A DNA stretch of 64,000 bases from NCBI RefSeq assembly GCF_000215935.2, contig NZ_AFNU02000009.1, positions 1 through 64,000 on the forward strand. Direction: 5' to 3'. Positions within the stretch are counted from its first letter, which is position 1; each line of letters opens with the position of its first letter. The notes under the pieces are model-generated. The model had not been told where the DNA came from. It saw nothing but the letters and a program-made list of their open reading frames with translations, and searched no databases. Below are positions 35,860 through 45,217 of the stretch, one piece after another. The stretch comes from Haloplasma contractile SSD-17B. GTDB taxonomy: Bacteria; Bacillota_I; Bacilli_A; Haloplasmatales; Haloplasmataceae. Position numbers and translations under genes: made by a program.

Positions 35860-37494
35860 TTACTCAAAGTCCTCATCAGTGTAGTTATAGAATTCTTTTA
35901 ATCCGTCAACTATTTCTTGTTCAGAGTCTTCAAAATGCCCGTTGATCTCCGTGTTCCAGCCTGGTAATTTCGCTTTAACATTATCTAACCAGTTCGCATC
36001 AGTTCGAGCTGCTCCTGCAAGTTCAGGATTCCACATATTTAACCAATTATATAAATTTTCAACTCGAGCTTCTTCTTCTGTATGCCAATATGGATATGTT
36101 TTATCTGAAACATCCCAGAATTGTCCTTCTTTCCATAATTCTAACACTTTATGGAATCCAGGCATGCGATTTGGATCTCTGTATAAAGCATGCGTTTCTG
36201 TTGTATACCAGATGTCCATTTGCTCGTCGAACTCGTCACCAGTTACTAATGGTAATGAATCATTCATTGCTGTCTTATAGTTATCTCCGTCTTTAAATAG
36301 TTGGTCTGCTCTAGCTTGCCAAGCAGCTGTATCTCCAACCCAGAACGAAGCAAATGTATATGCAACTTGAACTTTTTGCTCTTCTTCAGGTGTACATTCA
36401 TTATTTCCATCTTCTTGACAGTAATTATAAACTGATAATGGATCTAATACAACCCCAACAGTATTTGGTAAATAATCAGTTGCAGGACGTGGGTAGATAT
36501 CCCAATCAGCTGCTAATACTTTACCCCAATGTGAATCAGCAGGATGAGCAGCATCTCCCATCATCCATGGATCTCCACCAAGAGTTAACAGTCTGTTATT
36601 TTTGAAGAAGTTATAAGACCAGTAACCATTTTCTTCCATAACTTCTGTAGGGATTTTACCAATTTCGTTTTGTGGATACACTGCATACTTCGACCACTCA
36701 GGAACGTAATCTAATAAGTCACGTACTTCATCTGAATTGACATTAATATGGTCTCCAGTACCATCATATTCGTTTAATTGTTTTGCCATCGTGTTTGAAC
36801 CTGTCATAAAGAATGACATCTCTACATCCATAGCTCCATAGAAATTTTCCATATCCGCTTGAGAAATAAAATCTGTATAGTCATCAAGATCCCAATCTGG
36901 CTCTGGAACATCTAAGTTATTTTGTTCAGCTAACGATTTATTTACGAATACTCCCCAAGGTAATAAATATTGAGGAAGACCTGCTTGAACACCATAATAG
37001 TTCATCATATCCATTACTGACTCGTTAAACGATTGGTATAATGGATCATCTTCAAACATTGATAAGTCTGCTACTAAACCTTTTGATAAATCTCCAGGTA
37101 AGTCAGTTGAAGCCCAGATACCTGGGTAGTGTCCATGTTGTGATTTGAAGTTATCGCGGTGTTGTTCCCACGTTGTCACTATGACACCATCTTCATAAGT
37201 ATCAGGTCCATCTTTCTTCGCATAAACGTTAATTTTTACATTAGGATATTCCTCATTAAACGCTTTAGCTACTGCATATATAGTCGCTTGGTTTTGTCCT
37301 GTTAAGTCATCGGCACTTAAATCTTGATGTCCGATATTCTCATAATACTGACCATCACCAGACCAAAGCATAATTGTTACCTCACCTGCTACGTCTTTAC
37401 CGATCCCTTCGTACGTAGGTTCATCTTCTCCGAAGCATCCAGTAAGAGTAACGGCTACCATTACTAATAATGAAAACAAGAAAATCTTTTTCAT
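35860..37494 (-). CDS. Extracellular solute-binding lipoprotein (sugar ABC)
   Basis: A 544-residue lipoprotein. The signal peptide ends in LTGC (Cys20), so it is lipid-anchored. The mature part is a two-lobed binding protein (EVTIMLWSGDGQYYENIG start, PNVKINVYAKKDG strand, FASFWVGDTAAWQARA and a Trp-rich C-terminal region). It is longer than typical MalE-like proteins (about 420), as for oligosaccharide receptors. It is the first gene of the glucan import operon and has its own cre-like site. It could serve either permease pair. Confidence 0.88.
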   Translation of the reverse strand: MKKIFLFSLLVMVAVTLTGCFGEDEPTYEGIGKDVAGEVTIMLWSGDGQYYENIGHQDLSADDLTGQNQATIYAVAKAFNEEYPNVKINVYAKKDGPDTYEDGVIVTTWEQHRDNFKSQHGHYPGIWASTDLPGDLSKGLVADLSMFEDDPLYQSFNESVMDMMNYYGVQAGLPQYLLPWGVFVNKSLAEQNNLDVPEPDWDLDDYTDFISQADMENFYGAMDVEMSFFMTGSNTMAKQLNEYDGTGDHINVNSDEVRDLLDYVPEWSKYAVYPQNEIGKIPTEVMEENGYWSYNFFKNNRLLTLGGDPWMMGDAAHPADSHWGKVLAADWDIYPRPATDYLPNTVGVVLDPLSVYNYCQEDGNNECTPEEEQKVQVAYTFASFWVGDTAAWQARADQLFKDGDNYKTAMNDSLPLVTGDEFDEQMDIWYTTETHALYRDPNRMPGFHKVLELWKEGQFWDVSDKTYPYWHTEEEARVENLYNWLNMWNPELAGAARTDANWLDNVKAKLPGWNTEINGHFEDSEQEIVDGLKEFYNYTDEDFE

Positions 37495-37542
37495 CTCTTT
37501 CCCTCCTAATATTCTTTCACTTGACTTTATTTTATCATCTCT

Positions 37543-37556
37543 TGTAAGCGATTACC
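37543..37556. promoter_or_regulatory. Cre-like (CcpA-type) operator upstream of the glucan operon
   Basis: TGTAAGCGATTACC fits TGWAANCGNTNWCA at 13 of 14 positions, about 50 bases before the start of the first binding-protein gene. A TAAAAT at about 37530 is a possible -10. Confidence 0.6.
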
Positions 37557-37646
37557 ATATGTAATACTAACCATTCACAGGAGATTCTAAACTTATGTAA
37601 AACATCTAATGTATTTAAGCAATTTCAATAATTCCTCTTCATTAAA

Positions 37647-37660
37647 CGAAACCGCTTTCG
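37647..37660. promoter_or_regulatory. LacI-type operator, copy 1
   Basis: CGAAACCGCTTTCG, a near-palindrome with a central CG. Confidence 0.6.
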
Positions 37661-37679
37661 AAATGATTATATCACTTTA

Positions 37680-37693
37680 CGAAAACGATTTCA
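37680..37693. promoter_or_regulatory. LacI-type operator, copy 2
   Basis: CGAAAACGATTTCA, the weakest of the four, 33 bases from copy 1. Confidence 0.55.
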
Positions 37694-37701
37694 ATAGTTT
37701 T

Positions 37702-37715
37702 CGAAATCGTTTTCG
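37702..37715. promoter_or_regulatory. LacI-type operator, copy 3
   Basis: CGAAATCGTTTTCG, identical to copy 4 and 22 bases from copy 2. Confidence 0.65.
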
Positions 37716-37754
37716 TATTTTTCTTAAAAAAAAGTATTTTACCGTTCTTTATTA

Positions 37755-38504
37755 CTACTCATCATTTTTTTGATATATACGAACATAGTCCACTTCCAAC
37801 TTCTGGGGAAATATTGCATCATCAATTCTTCCACCCAAGAACCCTCCTAATGCAATATTAAGAATAAGATAGAATGGTTGATCAAATGGCCAGCAAACTT
37901 CATCTGTATCATTATTACAATTGTTTTCTGCTTTATAAAACGTCTTATAGGGAGTATTGTCTACGAGGAAGCGAATATACTCAGGTGTCCATTCAACTGT
38001 ATATATTTTAAATGTTTCACTAACACCTTCTATATGATGAAAGTCAGTCAGTTGCGTTTTTTTGTTATGATTGTATTTTTCACTATGTAAGCTAAAATGA
38101 ATCTTGTCCTGATCCCTACCTACATGTTCCATGATATCAATTTCTCCACATAATGGCCATCTTCTGCCTCCTTTAAACGCATCGGATAACATCCAAATAG
38201 CAGGCCAGGTTCCTTGACCTTTCGGTAATTTTGCTTTGATCTCAAATCGACCATATTGCCATGAGTCAATTCCGTTTGTGCTTAATTTAGCGGACGTATA
38301 GTTATTATTCTTATAATCTTCTTTCTTTGCCACAATCGTTAATTTACCTTCTTTAACATATGCATTTTCAATACAATCGGTATAATACTGCTTCTCAGCA
38401 TTTCCAAATCCATGACCTCCTGTTTCAAGGTGCCACTTATTAGGATCTGGTTTGCCTTCATAATCGAACTGATCCTCCCATACTAAACTATATGAACCTT
38501 CCAT
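37755..38504 (-). CDS. GH16 beta-glucanase, no signal peptide
   Basis: A 249-residue GH16 enzyme. The catalytic motif GEIDIMEHVG has E121, D123 and E126, and WPAIWMLSDAF precedes it. The protein starts directly with the catalytic fold (MEGSYSLVWEDQFDYEG) and has no signal peptide or lipobox, so it should act inside the cell on imported oligosaccharides. Start 38504 is eight bases after GAGGAG; a GTG-type start at 38522 is not needed. It has its own promoter with a LacI-type operator and is separate from the import operon. It is about 45% identical by eye to the lipoprotein GH16 around the active site. Confidence 0.88.
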   Translation of the reverse strand: MEGSYSLVWEDQFDYEGKPDPNKWHLETGGHGFGNAEKQYYTDCIENAYVKEGKLTIVAKKEDYKNNNYTSAKLSTNGIDSWQYGRFEIKAKLPKGQGTWPAIWMLSDAFKGGRRWPLCGEIDIMEHVGRDQDKIHFSLHSEKYNHNKKTQLTDFHHIEGVSETFKIYTVEWTPEYIRFLVDNTPYKTFYKAENNCNNDTDEVCWPFDQPFYLILNIALGGFLGGRIDDAIFPQKLEVDYVRIYQKNDE

Positions 38505-38584
38505 AAGATATACTCCTCTCACGAATTACAATTTAATCTTTTTTACAGACTATTTTATATTTAATTAATCGTGTTAACAGTTTA

Positions 38585-38598
38585 CGAAATCGTTTTCG
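38585..38598. promoter_or_regulatory. LacI-type operator, copy 4
   Basis: CGAAATCGTTTTCG, six bases downstream of the -10 of the intracellular GH16 gene, where a bound repressor would block initiation. Confidence 0.7.
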
Positions 38599-38604
38599 TT
38601 ATTT

Positions 38605-38632
38605 ATTATATCATTGTTTTTCTGATTGTAAA
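38605..38632 (-). promoter_or_regulatory. Promoter of the intracellular GH16 gene
   Basis: TTTACA (38627-38632), 16 bases, TATAAT (38605-38610). Best promoter in the window. Confidence 0.8.
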
Positions 38633-38747
38633 CCCTTGCAATGAAAAAAATTACAAAAATCGACACTGTGTGAATGTAGACCATGTATCAATTTTACGTT
38701 TTCACTAGAGTTAAGTTATATCATCGTATACATCTTAACATTAAGAA

Positions 38748-38787
38748 AATCCCTTCTTAAAGGTATTACTACCTATCAGAAGGGATT
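38748..38787 (-). terminator. Terminator of the M3 peptidase gene
   Basis: Stem AATCCCTTCT / AGAAGGGATT with an inner AGGTA/TACCT stem and a TTTTCTT tail on the minus strand. Confidence 0.8.
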
Positions 38788-38802
38788 ATAATTCGATCTA
38801 GT

Positions 38803-40332
38803 TTATTCCTCATCACTTAATAAATATGCTAATGAAAAATCATTCCCACTTATTCGCTTGAACAAATCGTTATATCGATATAACCCTGTTGGTTCTATAA
38901 CCTCAGCTTTTAAGAAGTCAGAGAATTCCTTAGGATTCTCTGTGCATTTAGTACCAGAACGTTCTTCAAATACTTTAAATAACATTTCACAGGTCACATC
39001 GCCCATAAAGTAATTATGTAAATAAATTGGATGTGTTGTATGATGAATTAGAAAGGCCCATGGTGGATTAGTGACCGGCGATTCTTCACAAAGCACTTCT
39101 TTATGTACACGGTGATATAAAGCATAGACATCGTCAAGCGTCTCAATATCACTTCGATACAATTCATGGTCAAAGAAAATTCGATTAATCGAGCGTAATG
39201 CATTTAATTTTTTATATGCTTTTAGCTTTGAAAATTCCTCTTCTACTTCCTTTTGATCATCAAAGAATGCCCCATAGAATAAGTTGCTATATAGAAAACT
39301 TTGAAATAAATTAGCAATACCTTCACTAATAATTCCGCTAACACCTCTATTTAAAAGTCCATTCTCAGGTTTTAAGAGGAATGAATGAACCGCATGTCCT
39401 GTTTCATGCAATAGAACACCGTATTCATAAAATTTATTTTTTACATTTGCTATAATCCGTGAATCTTTTGCTGTTTCAACCGGAAAATTATATCCCCACT
39501 CTGATTTATTAGCACGCGGGAAAATATCATAGGTAATATTAAATTCACTGATATCTATTCCAAAGACATGAAATAAGCTTTGAATTTGCTCATAATAATC
39601 ACTCATATCAACTTGTTTATTTAATGATGGTGCAATTTGAGAACTAATGTAAGCTTCGTCCCAAGGTCTTATAACATCATCATCTAAATATTCTTTTGCA
39701 TACATGGTTCTAGTCTCGTTCATTTTAGGAAGCAAGTCATGTAACTGCTTTAACCAATCATCAAATAAATCTTGGTCGAGTTCATTTTCCTCTAATTTAT
39801 AAGCTACAAAATCGTTAGCTCCGTACTTGTTTGCAAACTTCTTTCGTAACTTTAGTAAATCTATAAAACCTGCTTCAATCATAGGCTCATTTATTTGGTT
39901 CATAGTAAGGTATGCTTCTTTACGACGTTCACGACTCGAGTCTGAACTCATTACTTGTTTTAAAAAAACGGAAGATACTTTCTTGCCTTCGAATGTATAG
40001 CGAAACGTATTAAGTACTTTCGATAATTCATTCACCTTCTTTTGAATCTTTAGGTTCAAATCATTGAGCTCATCCGATAAATGATAGTTTTTAAACATAT
40101 TATAGATAATTTCAATTTTTCGTTTGTCTACTCCATTAAGCGGTTGATTTCTTAAGTCTCTTATAGTAACAAAATAATCCTTGTTCTTAAGTACTTCATT
40201 AATTCTTTGAAAAGCCTCTGTACACCCGAAATCATACCCCGTCGTATATAAAGTCCAATTTAATTTACTATAGTTCACTGACAATTCATGTAACTCATCA
40301 TAAATTTTTTCTACTTGATTTATAGTATTCAT
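38803..40332 (-). CDS. M3-family oligoendopeptidase
   Basis: A 509-residue cytoplasmic zinc peptidase. LLHETGHAVHSF near residue 310 is the HExxH metal site, and a further Glu lies in GIISEGIANLFQSF about 25 residues on. The family (thimet oligopeptidase / PepF) cuts peptides of about 5-20 residues. It would feed amino acids to the fermentation genes next door. Start 40332 is at the ATG after GGAGG; an earlier TTG is in that site. It has its own terminator. Confidence 0.88.
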   Translation of the reverse strand: MNTINQVEKIYDELHELSVNYSKLNWTLYTTGYDFGCTEAFQRINEVLKNKDYFVTIRDLRNQPLNGVDKRKIEIIYNMFKNYHLSDELNDLNLKIQKKVNELSKVLNTFRYTFEGKKVSSVFLKQVMSSDSSRERRKEAYLTMNQINEPMIEAGFIDLLKLRKKFANKYGANDFVAYKLEENELDQDLFDDWLKQLHDLLPKMNETRTMYAKEYLDDDVIRPWDEAYISSQIAPSLNKQVDMSDYYEQIQSLFHVFGIDISEFNITYDIFPRANKSEWGYNFPVETAKDSRIIANVKNKFYEYGVLLHETGHAVHSFLLKPENGLLNRGVSGIISEGIANLFQSFLYSNLFYGAFFDDQKEVEEEFSKLKAYKKLNALRSINRIFFDHELYRSDIETLDDVYALYHRVHKEVLCEESPVTNPPWAFLIHHTTHPIYLHNYFMGDVTCEMLFKVFEERSGTKCTENPKEFSDFLKAEVIEPTGLYRYNDLFKRISGNDFSLAYLLSDEE

Positions 40333-40467
40333 TGTATCTCCTCCCAATCTAAATTATACCATTTTATGGTATACATTAATAGGTAGGAACAAACTAAATT
40401 ATAAGTTAATGTGTCATATATTTATTACCTGGTAGACAATGAGAAACATACGATATTAACTAAAACA

Positions 40468-40488
40468 TTAGGGAACGTAATTCCCTAA
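40468..40488. other. Perfect hairpin downstream of orr
   Basis: TTAGGGAA / TTCCCTAA with a 5-base loop, beyond the operon terminator and about 135 bases upstream of the M3 peptidase start. May be a second terminator or an operator. Confidence 0.5.
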
Positions 40489-40508
40489 ATTCATAGGAAT
40501 ATACAATA

Positions 40509-40537
40509 CAAAAAACCCTGCTTAAAATCAACAGGGT
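40509..40537 (-). terminator. Terminator of the ornithine operon
   Basis: Stem ACCCTG / CAGGGT followed by TTTTTTG on the minus strand, 20 bases past the orr stop. Confidence 0.85.
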
Positions 40538-40556
40538 CATAGAATAGATACCTATA

Positions 40557-41615
40557 TTATACATGAACTTTTTTGACATAAGGTGATGTCATAACCTGTA
40601 ATAAACCACCATAATCAACATTAAAAGTAACAATACCGCCTAAATTAAGGTCCGTTCTGGTAACATCAAGTATTAAGTGATCACTACTTGAACCTAGGAT
40701 TTCTATTGATTCATTTTGGGGTTTAATGTGGTCAGGATCGACATCCTGTTTACCAAGTGCTACAATCGCACGTTTAATCGTTCCTTTATCCGTAAAAATT
40801 GGTTTTTTACCAAAAGCATCAACCCCAATTTCACCAATAGGGACAGATGGTTTCTCTTTCAACTCTATTATCTGTGCTTTTAATTCAAACACATCTTGAT
40901 GCAAATCAGCTAAATCTTCTAAATATGCTGTTTCACGACCCAACACTATTCCCTCACCAAGTCGTAAGTTATTTATTCCACACGGCATTTTATCAATAAG
41001 TACCAAATGTAAACTTGATGTGTTACCTCCGGATATAATATCTAGCGTTATATTAAACGTATCTTCAATTTTATGTTTAAATTCAACCAACTGCTCTAGC
41101 GTTTCAGTTGTAGGAATTATTCCGCCGTAACAAGTTAAATTTGTACCAATTCCTTTTAATTTAATGTGATTTAAATTTATTATTTGTTCAATGGTGTCCA
41201 TATTAAAGTCTTTAAACCAAATCCCTTCTCTTAAATCACCTAAGTCAATCATCAATATCACTTCGTGTACGCTATTTTGACGCTTCGCCGAAGTATTTAA
41301 ACAGTTAATTGTACTTAGTTCTGAGTTTAATGAAAGGTTGGCATATTTAACCACTTCATCTGCTTCATTTTGCATCGGTAAACGCAGCAATACTTTTGGC
41401 ATACTATAATCTTTAAACTTAGCTAGATTTTCAATCCGTGAATCAGCAATATGTGTGATCCCTGAATTTACCATGGTATCCACTGATTCCATATCGCCAG
41501 CTAGTACTTTCGTAACACCAAATATTGTATTAATACCTTTTTGTTTACAGCGGTTCGTTAGTATTTTAGTATTAAACGCTAATTTGTTCAAATCAATACG
41601 AATATGTGGATACAT
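40557..41615 (-). CDS. orr: Ornithine racemase
   Basis: A 352-residue PLP enzyme with the alanine-racemase-like N-terminal barrel. The PLP lysine is K36 in IFGVTKVLAG, and the conserved segment GGNTSSLHLV near residue 195 and LRLGEGIVLG near 217 match ornithine racemase. It makes D-ornithine from L-ornithine, the substrate of OraSE. It is the last gene of the ornithine operon, 19 bases after glmL, with AAAGGAG before the start. Confidence 0.85.
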   Translation of the reverse strand: MYPHIRIDLNKLAFNTKILTNRCKQKGINTIFGVTKVLAGDMESVDTMVNSGITHIADSRIENLAKFKDYSMPKVLLRLPMQNEADEVVKYANLSLNSELSTINCLNTSAKRQNSVHEVILMIDLGDLREGIWFKDFNMDTIEQIINLNHIKLKGIGTNLTCYGGIIPTTETLEQLVEFKHKIEDTFNITLDIISGGNTSSLHLVLIDKMPCGINNLRLGEGIVLGRETAYLEDLADLHQDVFELKAQIIELKEKPSVPIGEIGVDAFGKKPIFTDKGTIKRAIVALGKQDVDPDHIKPQNESIEILGSSSDHLILDVTRTDLNLGGIVTFNVDYGGLLQVMTSPYVKKVHV

Positions 41616-41634
41616 AATACCGCTCCTTTATATC

Positions 41635-43014
41635 CTATAAACCTAGACTATTTTTAAGCAATTCAAGTGCTTTCTCAGGATATTTTAATGAAAGAACACC
41701 TAGTGATGCCATAATATAATCCTGATCAATTAAAATTTTAGTATTTTTAGATGGAATTAGTTTGGTGTCATCTTGTATTCTAAGTAACGTATTAAGCATC
41801 CCAATTCGGTTAGGTAACCTTGTTAAAGCTCCACCTGTACCAATCACATAGTCCACATTAGTGAGGTCTTTTCCTTCTGCTACTTTCATTCTCCCTGATG
41901 AACCATAAAGACTTCTAAATACGCCAGAGTGGCGATTAAGAGCAATCGATAATGCTTCTTTTGTCAAACGTTCAACCATTCTTTTTTCTAATTCGGTTTC
42001 TGGGATTGGTTTAAAATTTTTTAATAAGGATTCAAGTTGTTCCTCCGTGATTTCTAAATCACGAGTAATTGCATCCTTACCAATCATGTCAATAATATTG
42101 TGCCTGTTTATATAAACGCCAAGATCACCTTCTACCGTTCGTTTGGCTTTTGGTTCAGGGTTCACTAAAATTTTATTAATTTCTTCAGATCCAGTTGTAA
42201 CCGAGTGTAGATCGGTAGTTGCTCCACCTACATCAAACACAATTAGATCTCCGATTTCTTCTTCTAACAACTTGGCGGCAACCATGACTGAGCCTGGAGT
42301 TGGAATAATATTTTGATCAACCGTTTCCTTAACCTTATTCATACCTGGTGCATGTATGATATGCTGTTCAAATACATCTTGTATTATTTGTCTTGTAGGT
42401 TCTACGTTAAGCGTATCAATCTTAGGATACACATTTTCTGTAATATGTAGATAATTAGATTGACCACATTCTTCAAAGATTTCTTTGACTGCATCATGAT
42501 TGACACAGTTACCGGCATAGATTACGGGGATGTTCAACCTTAATTCCGCAATTTCATAGGCGTTATTTAGGGCAGTATTCTTTTCCCCGTAGTCTACTCC
42601 ACCTGCAATCAGTATAATATTCGGTTTCACTTTGTTTACTTTCTTTAAATCAAATCGAGTTAGATTACCTGCAGTCACTAAATGAATATTAGCACCTGCA
42701 CCTAGTGCAGCTTCTCTCGCTGCTTTCACGGTCATGTCATAAACTAGACCGTGAACCGTCATTTTAAGTCCGCCTGCAGCACTGCTTGTTGCAAAAACCT
42801 CAGATTCTTTTAAATTTTGTCTCCCAATTTGTGCCTCTATTGTCTCAATTGCTTGATTTAAACCAATACCGACATCACCTTCATCAACTGACGTTGGTGC
42901 CTGACCTTGAGCCACAAATATCGGAGTTATTCCGTCCTCATGAATTCCTGAAAATGCGTTCACTACAGTCGTTGTACTCCCTATTTCAGCTACAAGAACA
43001 TCTATTTTAGTCAT
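41635..43014 (-). CDS. glmL: GlmL/MutL-type accessory ATPase for the aminomutase
   Basis: A 459-residue protein of the MutL/GlmL family with an ASKHA ATPase fold. VAEIGSTTTVVNAF (phosphate 1 motif) lies at the N-terminus, and VFDVGGATTDLHSV (phosphate 2) is near residue 262. In clostridia this family sits beside B12 mutases; a role in reactivating the cobalamin enzyme is the common view but not proven for OraE. The start overlaps the last eight bases of oraE. The next gene is orr. Confidence 0.85.
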   Translation of the reverse strand: MTKIDVLVAEIGSTTTVVNAFSGIHEDGITPIFVAQGQAPTSVDEGDVGIGLNQAIETIEAQIGRQNLKESEVFATSSAAGGLKMTVHGLVYDMTVKAAREAALGAGANIHLVTAGNLTRFDLKKVNKVKPNIILIAGGVDYGEKNTALNNAYEIAELRLNIPVIYAGNCVNHDAVKEIFEECGQSNYLHITENVYPKIDTLNVEPTRQIIQDVFEQHIIHAPGMNKVKETVDQNIIPTPGSVMVAAKLLEEEIGDLIVFDVGGATTDLHSVTTGSEEINKILVNPEPKAKRTVEGDLGVYINRHNIIDMIGKDAITRDLEITEEQLESLLKNFKPIPETELEKRMVERLTKEALSIALNRHSGVFRSLYGSSGRMKVAEGKDLTNVDYVIGTGGALTRLPNRIGMLNTLLRIQDDTKLIPSKNTKILIDQDYIMASLGVLSLKYPEKALELLKNSLGL

Positions 43015-45217
43015 TATTTTTTAATTCCTGTTTTCTTTTTACCATGAAGGTTGCAACATGACTTCCTTTCGTACCACGACCAAATCCAGCGTCTGCACCA
43101 TTTTTAACTGCCAGTTCAGGCGACACTTGAGTTCCACCACAAATGATCATTAGCTTGTCTCTAACACCTTTTTCAGTTGCATATTCATGAATTTTTCGCA
43201 TGTTCTTATAGTGAATTTCATCATGAGATATGATTGTTGATGCTAAAATTGCATCCGCATTAACCTCAATTGCAGCATCTACTAACTTTTCGATTGGAAC
43301 TGATGTTCCTAAATATTCACACTCAATTCCATACTTCTCTATCCCACCATGTTTAATATCAATAATCTCACGCATTCCAACTGAGTGCTCATCTTCCCCA
43401 ACTGTTCCTGCTACTATTTTTAATGATTCTTCTTCTACAAGTTGACGTATTTCATCGTCTGATATCTCTTCAGGTTCAGGTGGAATTACTAAACTATCTA
43501 GGTCAATTTCAAAGTTTACTTTTCCTTTCAGTTGAATACGTGTCCCTTCACTTTGATGAAGGACTTCCTTATGAATAACCTCGACATCTTTTAAGTTCAT
43601 TTTCTTTCCAAATTCAATTGCTGCAAACTCAGCATAACGCTTGCTTGTCGGTAACATTAAGTCAACTTGTACCGTACCATCACCTAGCCACTCAACCTCT
43701 GGCTTTACAAGTGATGTATTTCTATAGCGCTCCGTTTCATCTAAGCGAACATTGACGTTATCATGCTCATCTAATTCATCAATAAAGATAATCTTTTCAG
43801 GCTTTTCTAAGGTAGAACCATCGATTAATTTAGATGGATCATCTTTACTAGTTAGGTCATATTGCCCCACATTATTATATCCATAGTGAGCCGTAACTGG
43901 TGCTAGATAATCCTCATCACGTTCATAAACTGTGTTTTTACCTACTCCACCTTCTATTTTACGAGCAATTCCATCTCCATTACGTTCTGGATAAATACCT
44001 GAATCAACAAAGAATCCTTCTTCAACCGATTCAAAGTATCCACCGGTCTCTAGTATTTCCTCTAGATATAAAACAGCACGCTCTTTAATTTCACGAGATT
44101 GTTCACGTAAGTATCCCTCATCTTTAAGTTCAACCATATCCATCAAGCCGTCCATACCAATTAATGCTTGTTTAGCCGTATCAGTTGCTTCTATATTATA
44201 CATATGCCAAGGAACATTACGACCTTCATCAGGCGTAATTGTTGATTGAATATCGGCACTAGTTAATTTGGAAATTAATAAATTTAATACGTGGGTAACA
44301 GTCGCCTCACGTGTTGATGATTCCATATATTTGGTATTCATCTGTGCTCTCATTTTATAGTCAGAGAAAAATTCTCTTAAAGCTACGGCATACGGTAAAT
44401 TAATTTTCAAGTCCGGTGCGGGAGCAGCAGTTGGAGGTACTGTTGACAATGCAATATTTTCTTTTTTAATTCCTACCTTCACTGAGAAAATACTATTAAT
44501 TGCATGTTGAACAAGTAGTTCAGGCATTACCTTCCATGCATCACGAGCGGTAGCATTCGCATTATGAGCGCCATCAATTTGAAGCATATTTGACCAAGCC
44601 ATCACTTTTTTAGACTCAGCAGCATCAACAAATGAGCGAACCATATTAATGTTACGATATAGTACATTATATTGTGGATCTTGATGCGCTCCGTTTACAC
44701 CTTCTTCAGCAAACATAACGGCTATATCAGGGCCTGCTACCCCTGATACATAAGAATGATAATTTATCGGGCGACCTACTTCTTCTTCGATAAGGTCAAT
44801 TGCCTTGCGCTGTAGTCTAACCTGTTTACGAGTAATCGGAATACCACCTACACCTTGTGGCGTTCCTTCAATTAAACCATCAAAATGAGATTGACCTGCA
44901 GTACGGATTACCATGATATGATCAGCACCATGCCAAGCTGCCATTCTCATTCGTCTAATATCATCTTCAAATCGCCCTGATGCAATTTCTGTTGTAATAA
45001 CTGGTAGTGGCTGAGGATCGATGTTATTAAAATATTTTGCTGCAGGAAGTGGAACACCCTGTTTTAAAGGAGTTGACACTTCACTGTATTTATAACCGTT
45101 CATTTCTATATCTTTTTCATGCTTGCGCCATACCCATTCACGACGTTTTGGTGTATAGTTCTCAATATCTTTTAATAATTCTCTAATGTCTAGTTTTTTA
45201 TTTGGTTTTAGTTTCAT
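43007..45217 (-). CDS. oraE: D-ornithine 4,5-aminomutase, large subunit
   Basis: A 736-residue subunit that binds adenosylcobalamin and PLP and, with OraS, moves the 5-amino group of D-ornithine to C4, giving (2R,4S)-2,4-diaminopentanoate. The B12 domain near the C-terminus shows DEHSVG (the DxHxxG motif, about residue 622) and the downstream CGGTQVS loop near 700. The N-terminal two-thirds is the TIM barrel and PLP region. Length matches the known enzyme (about 730). Its start codon shares bases with the oraS stop (TAATG), so coupling is expected. Confidence 0.93.
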   Translation of the reverse strand: MKLKPNKKLDIRELLKDIENYTPKRREWVWRKHEKDIEMNGYKYSEVSTPLKQGVPLPAAKYFNNIDPQPLPVITTEIASGRFEDDIRRMRMAAWHGADHIMVIRTAGQSHFDGLIEGTPQGVGGIPITRKQVRLQRKAIDLIEEEVGRPINYHSYVSGVAGPDIAVMFAEEGVNGAHQDPQYNVLYRNINMVRSFVDAAESKKVMAWSNMLQIDGAHNANATARDAWKVMPELLVQHAINSIFSVKVGIKKENIALSTVPPTAAPAPDLKINLPYAVALREFFSDYKMRAQMNTKYMESSTREATVTHVLNLLISKLTSADIQSTITPDEGRNVPWHMYNIEATDTAKQALIGMDGLMDMVELKDEGYLREQSREIKERAVLYLEEILETGGYFESVEEGFFVDSGIYPERNGDGIARKIEGGVGKNTVYERDEDYLAPVTAHYGYNNVGQYDLTSKDDPSKLIDGSTLEKPEKIIFIDELDEHDNVNVRLDETERYRNTSLVKPEVEWLGDGTVQVDLMLPTSKRYAEFAAIEFGKKMNLKDVEVIHKEVLHQSEGTRIQLKGKVNFEIDLDSLVIPPEPEEISDDEIRQLVEEESLKIVAGTVGEDEHSVGMREIIDIKHGGIEKYGIECEYLGTSVPIEKLVDAAIEVNADAILASTIISHDEIHYKNMRKIHEYATEKGVRDKLMIICGGTQVSPELAVKNGADAGFGRGTKGSHVATFMVKRKQELKNND

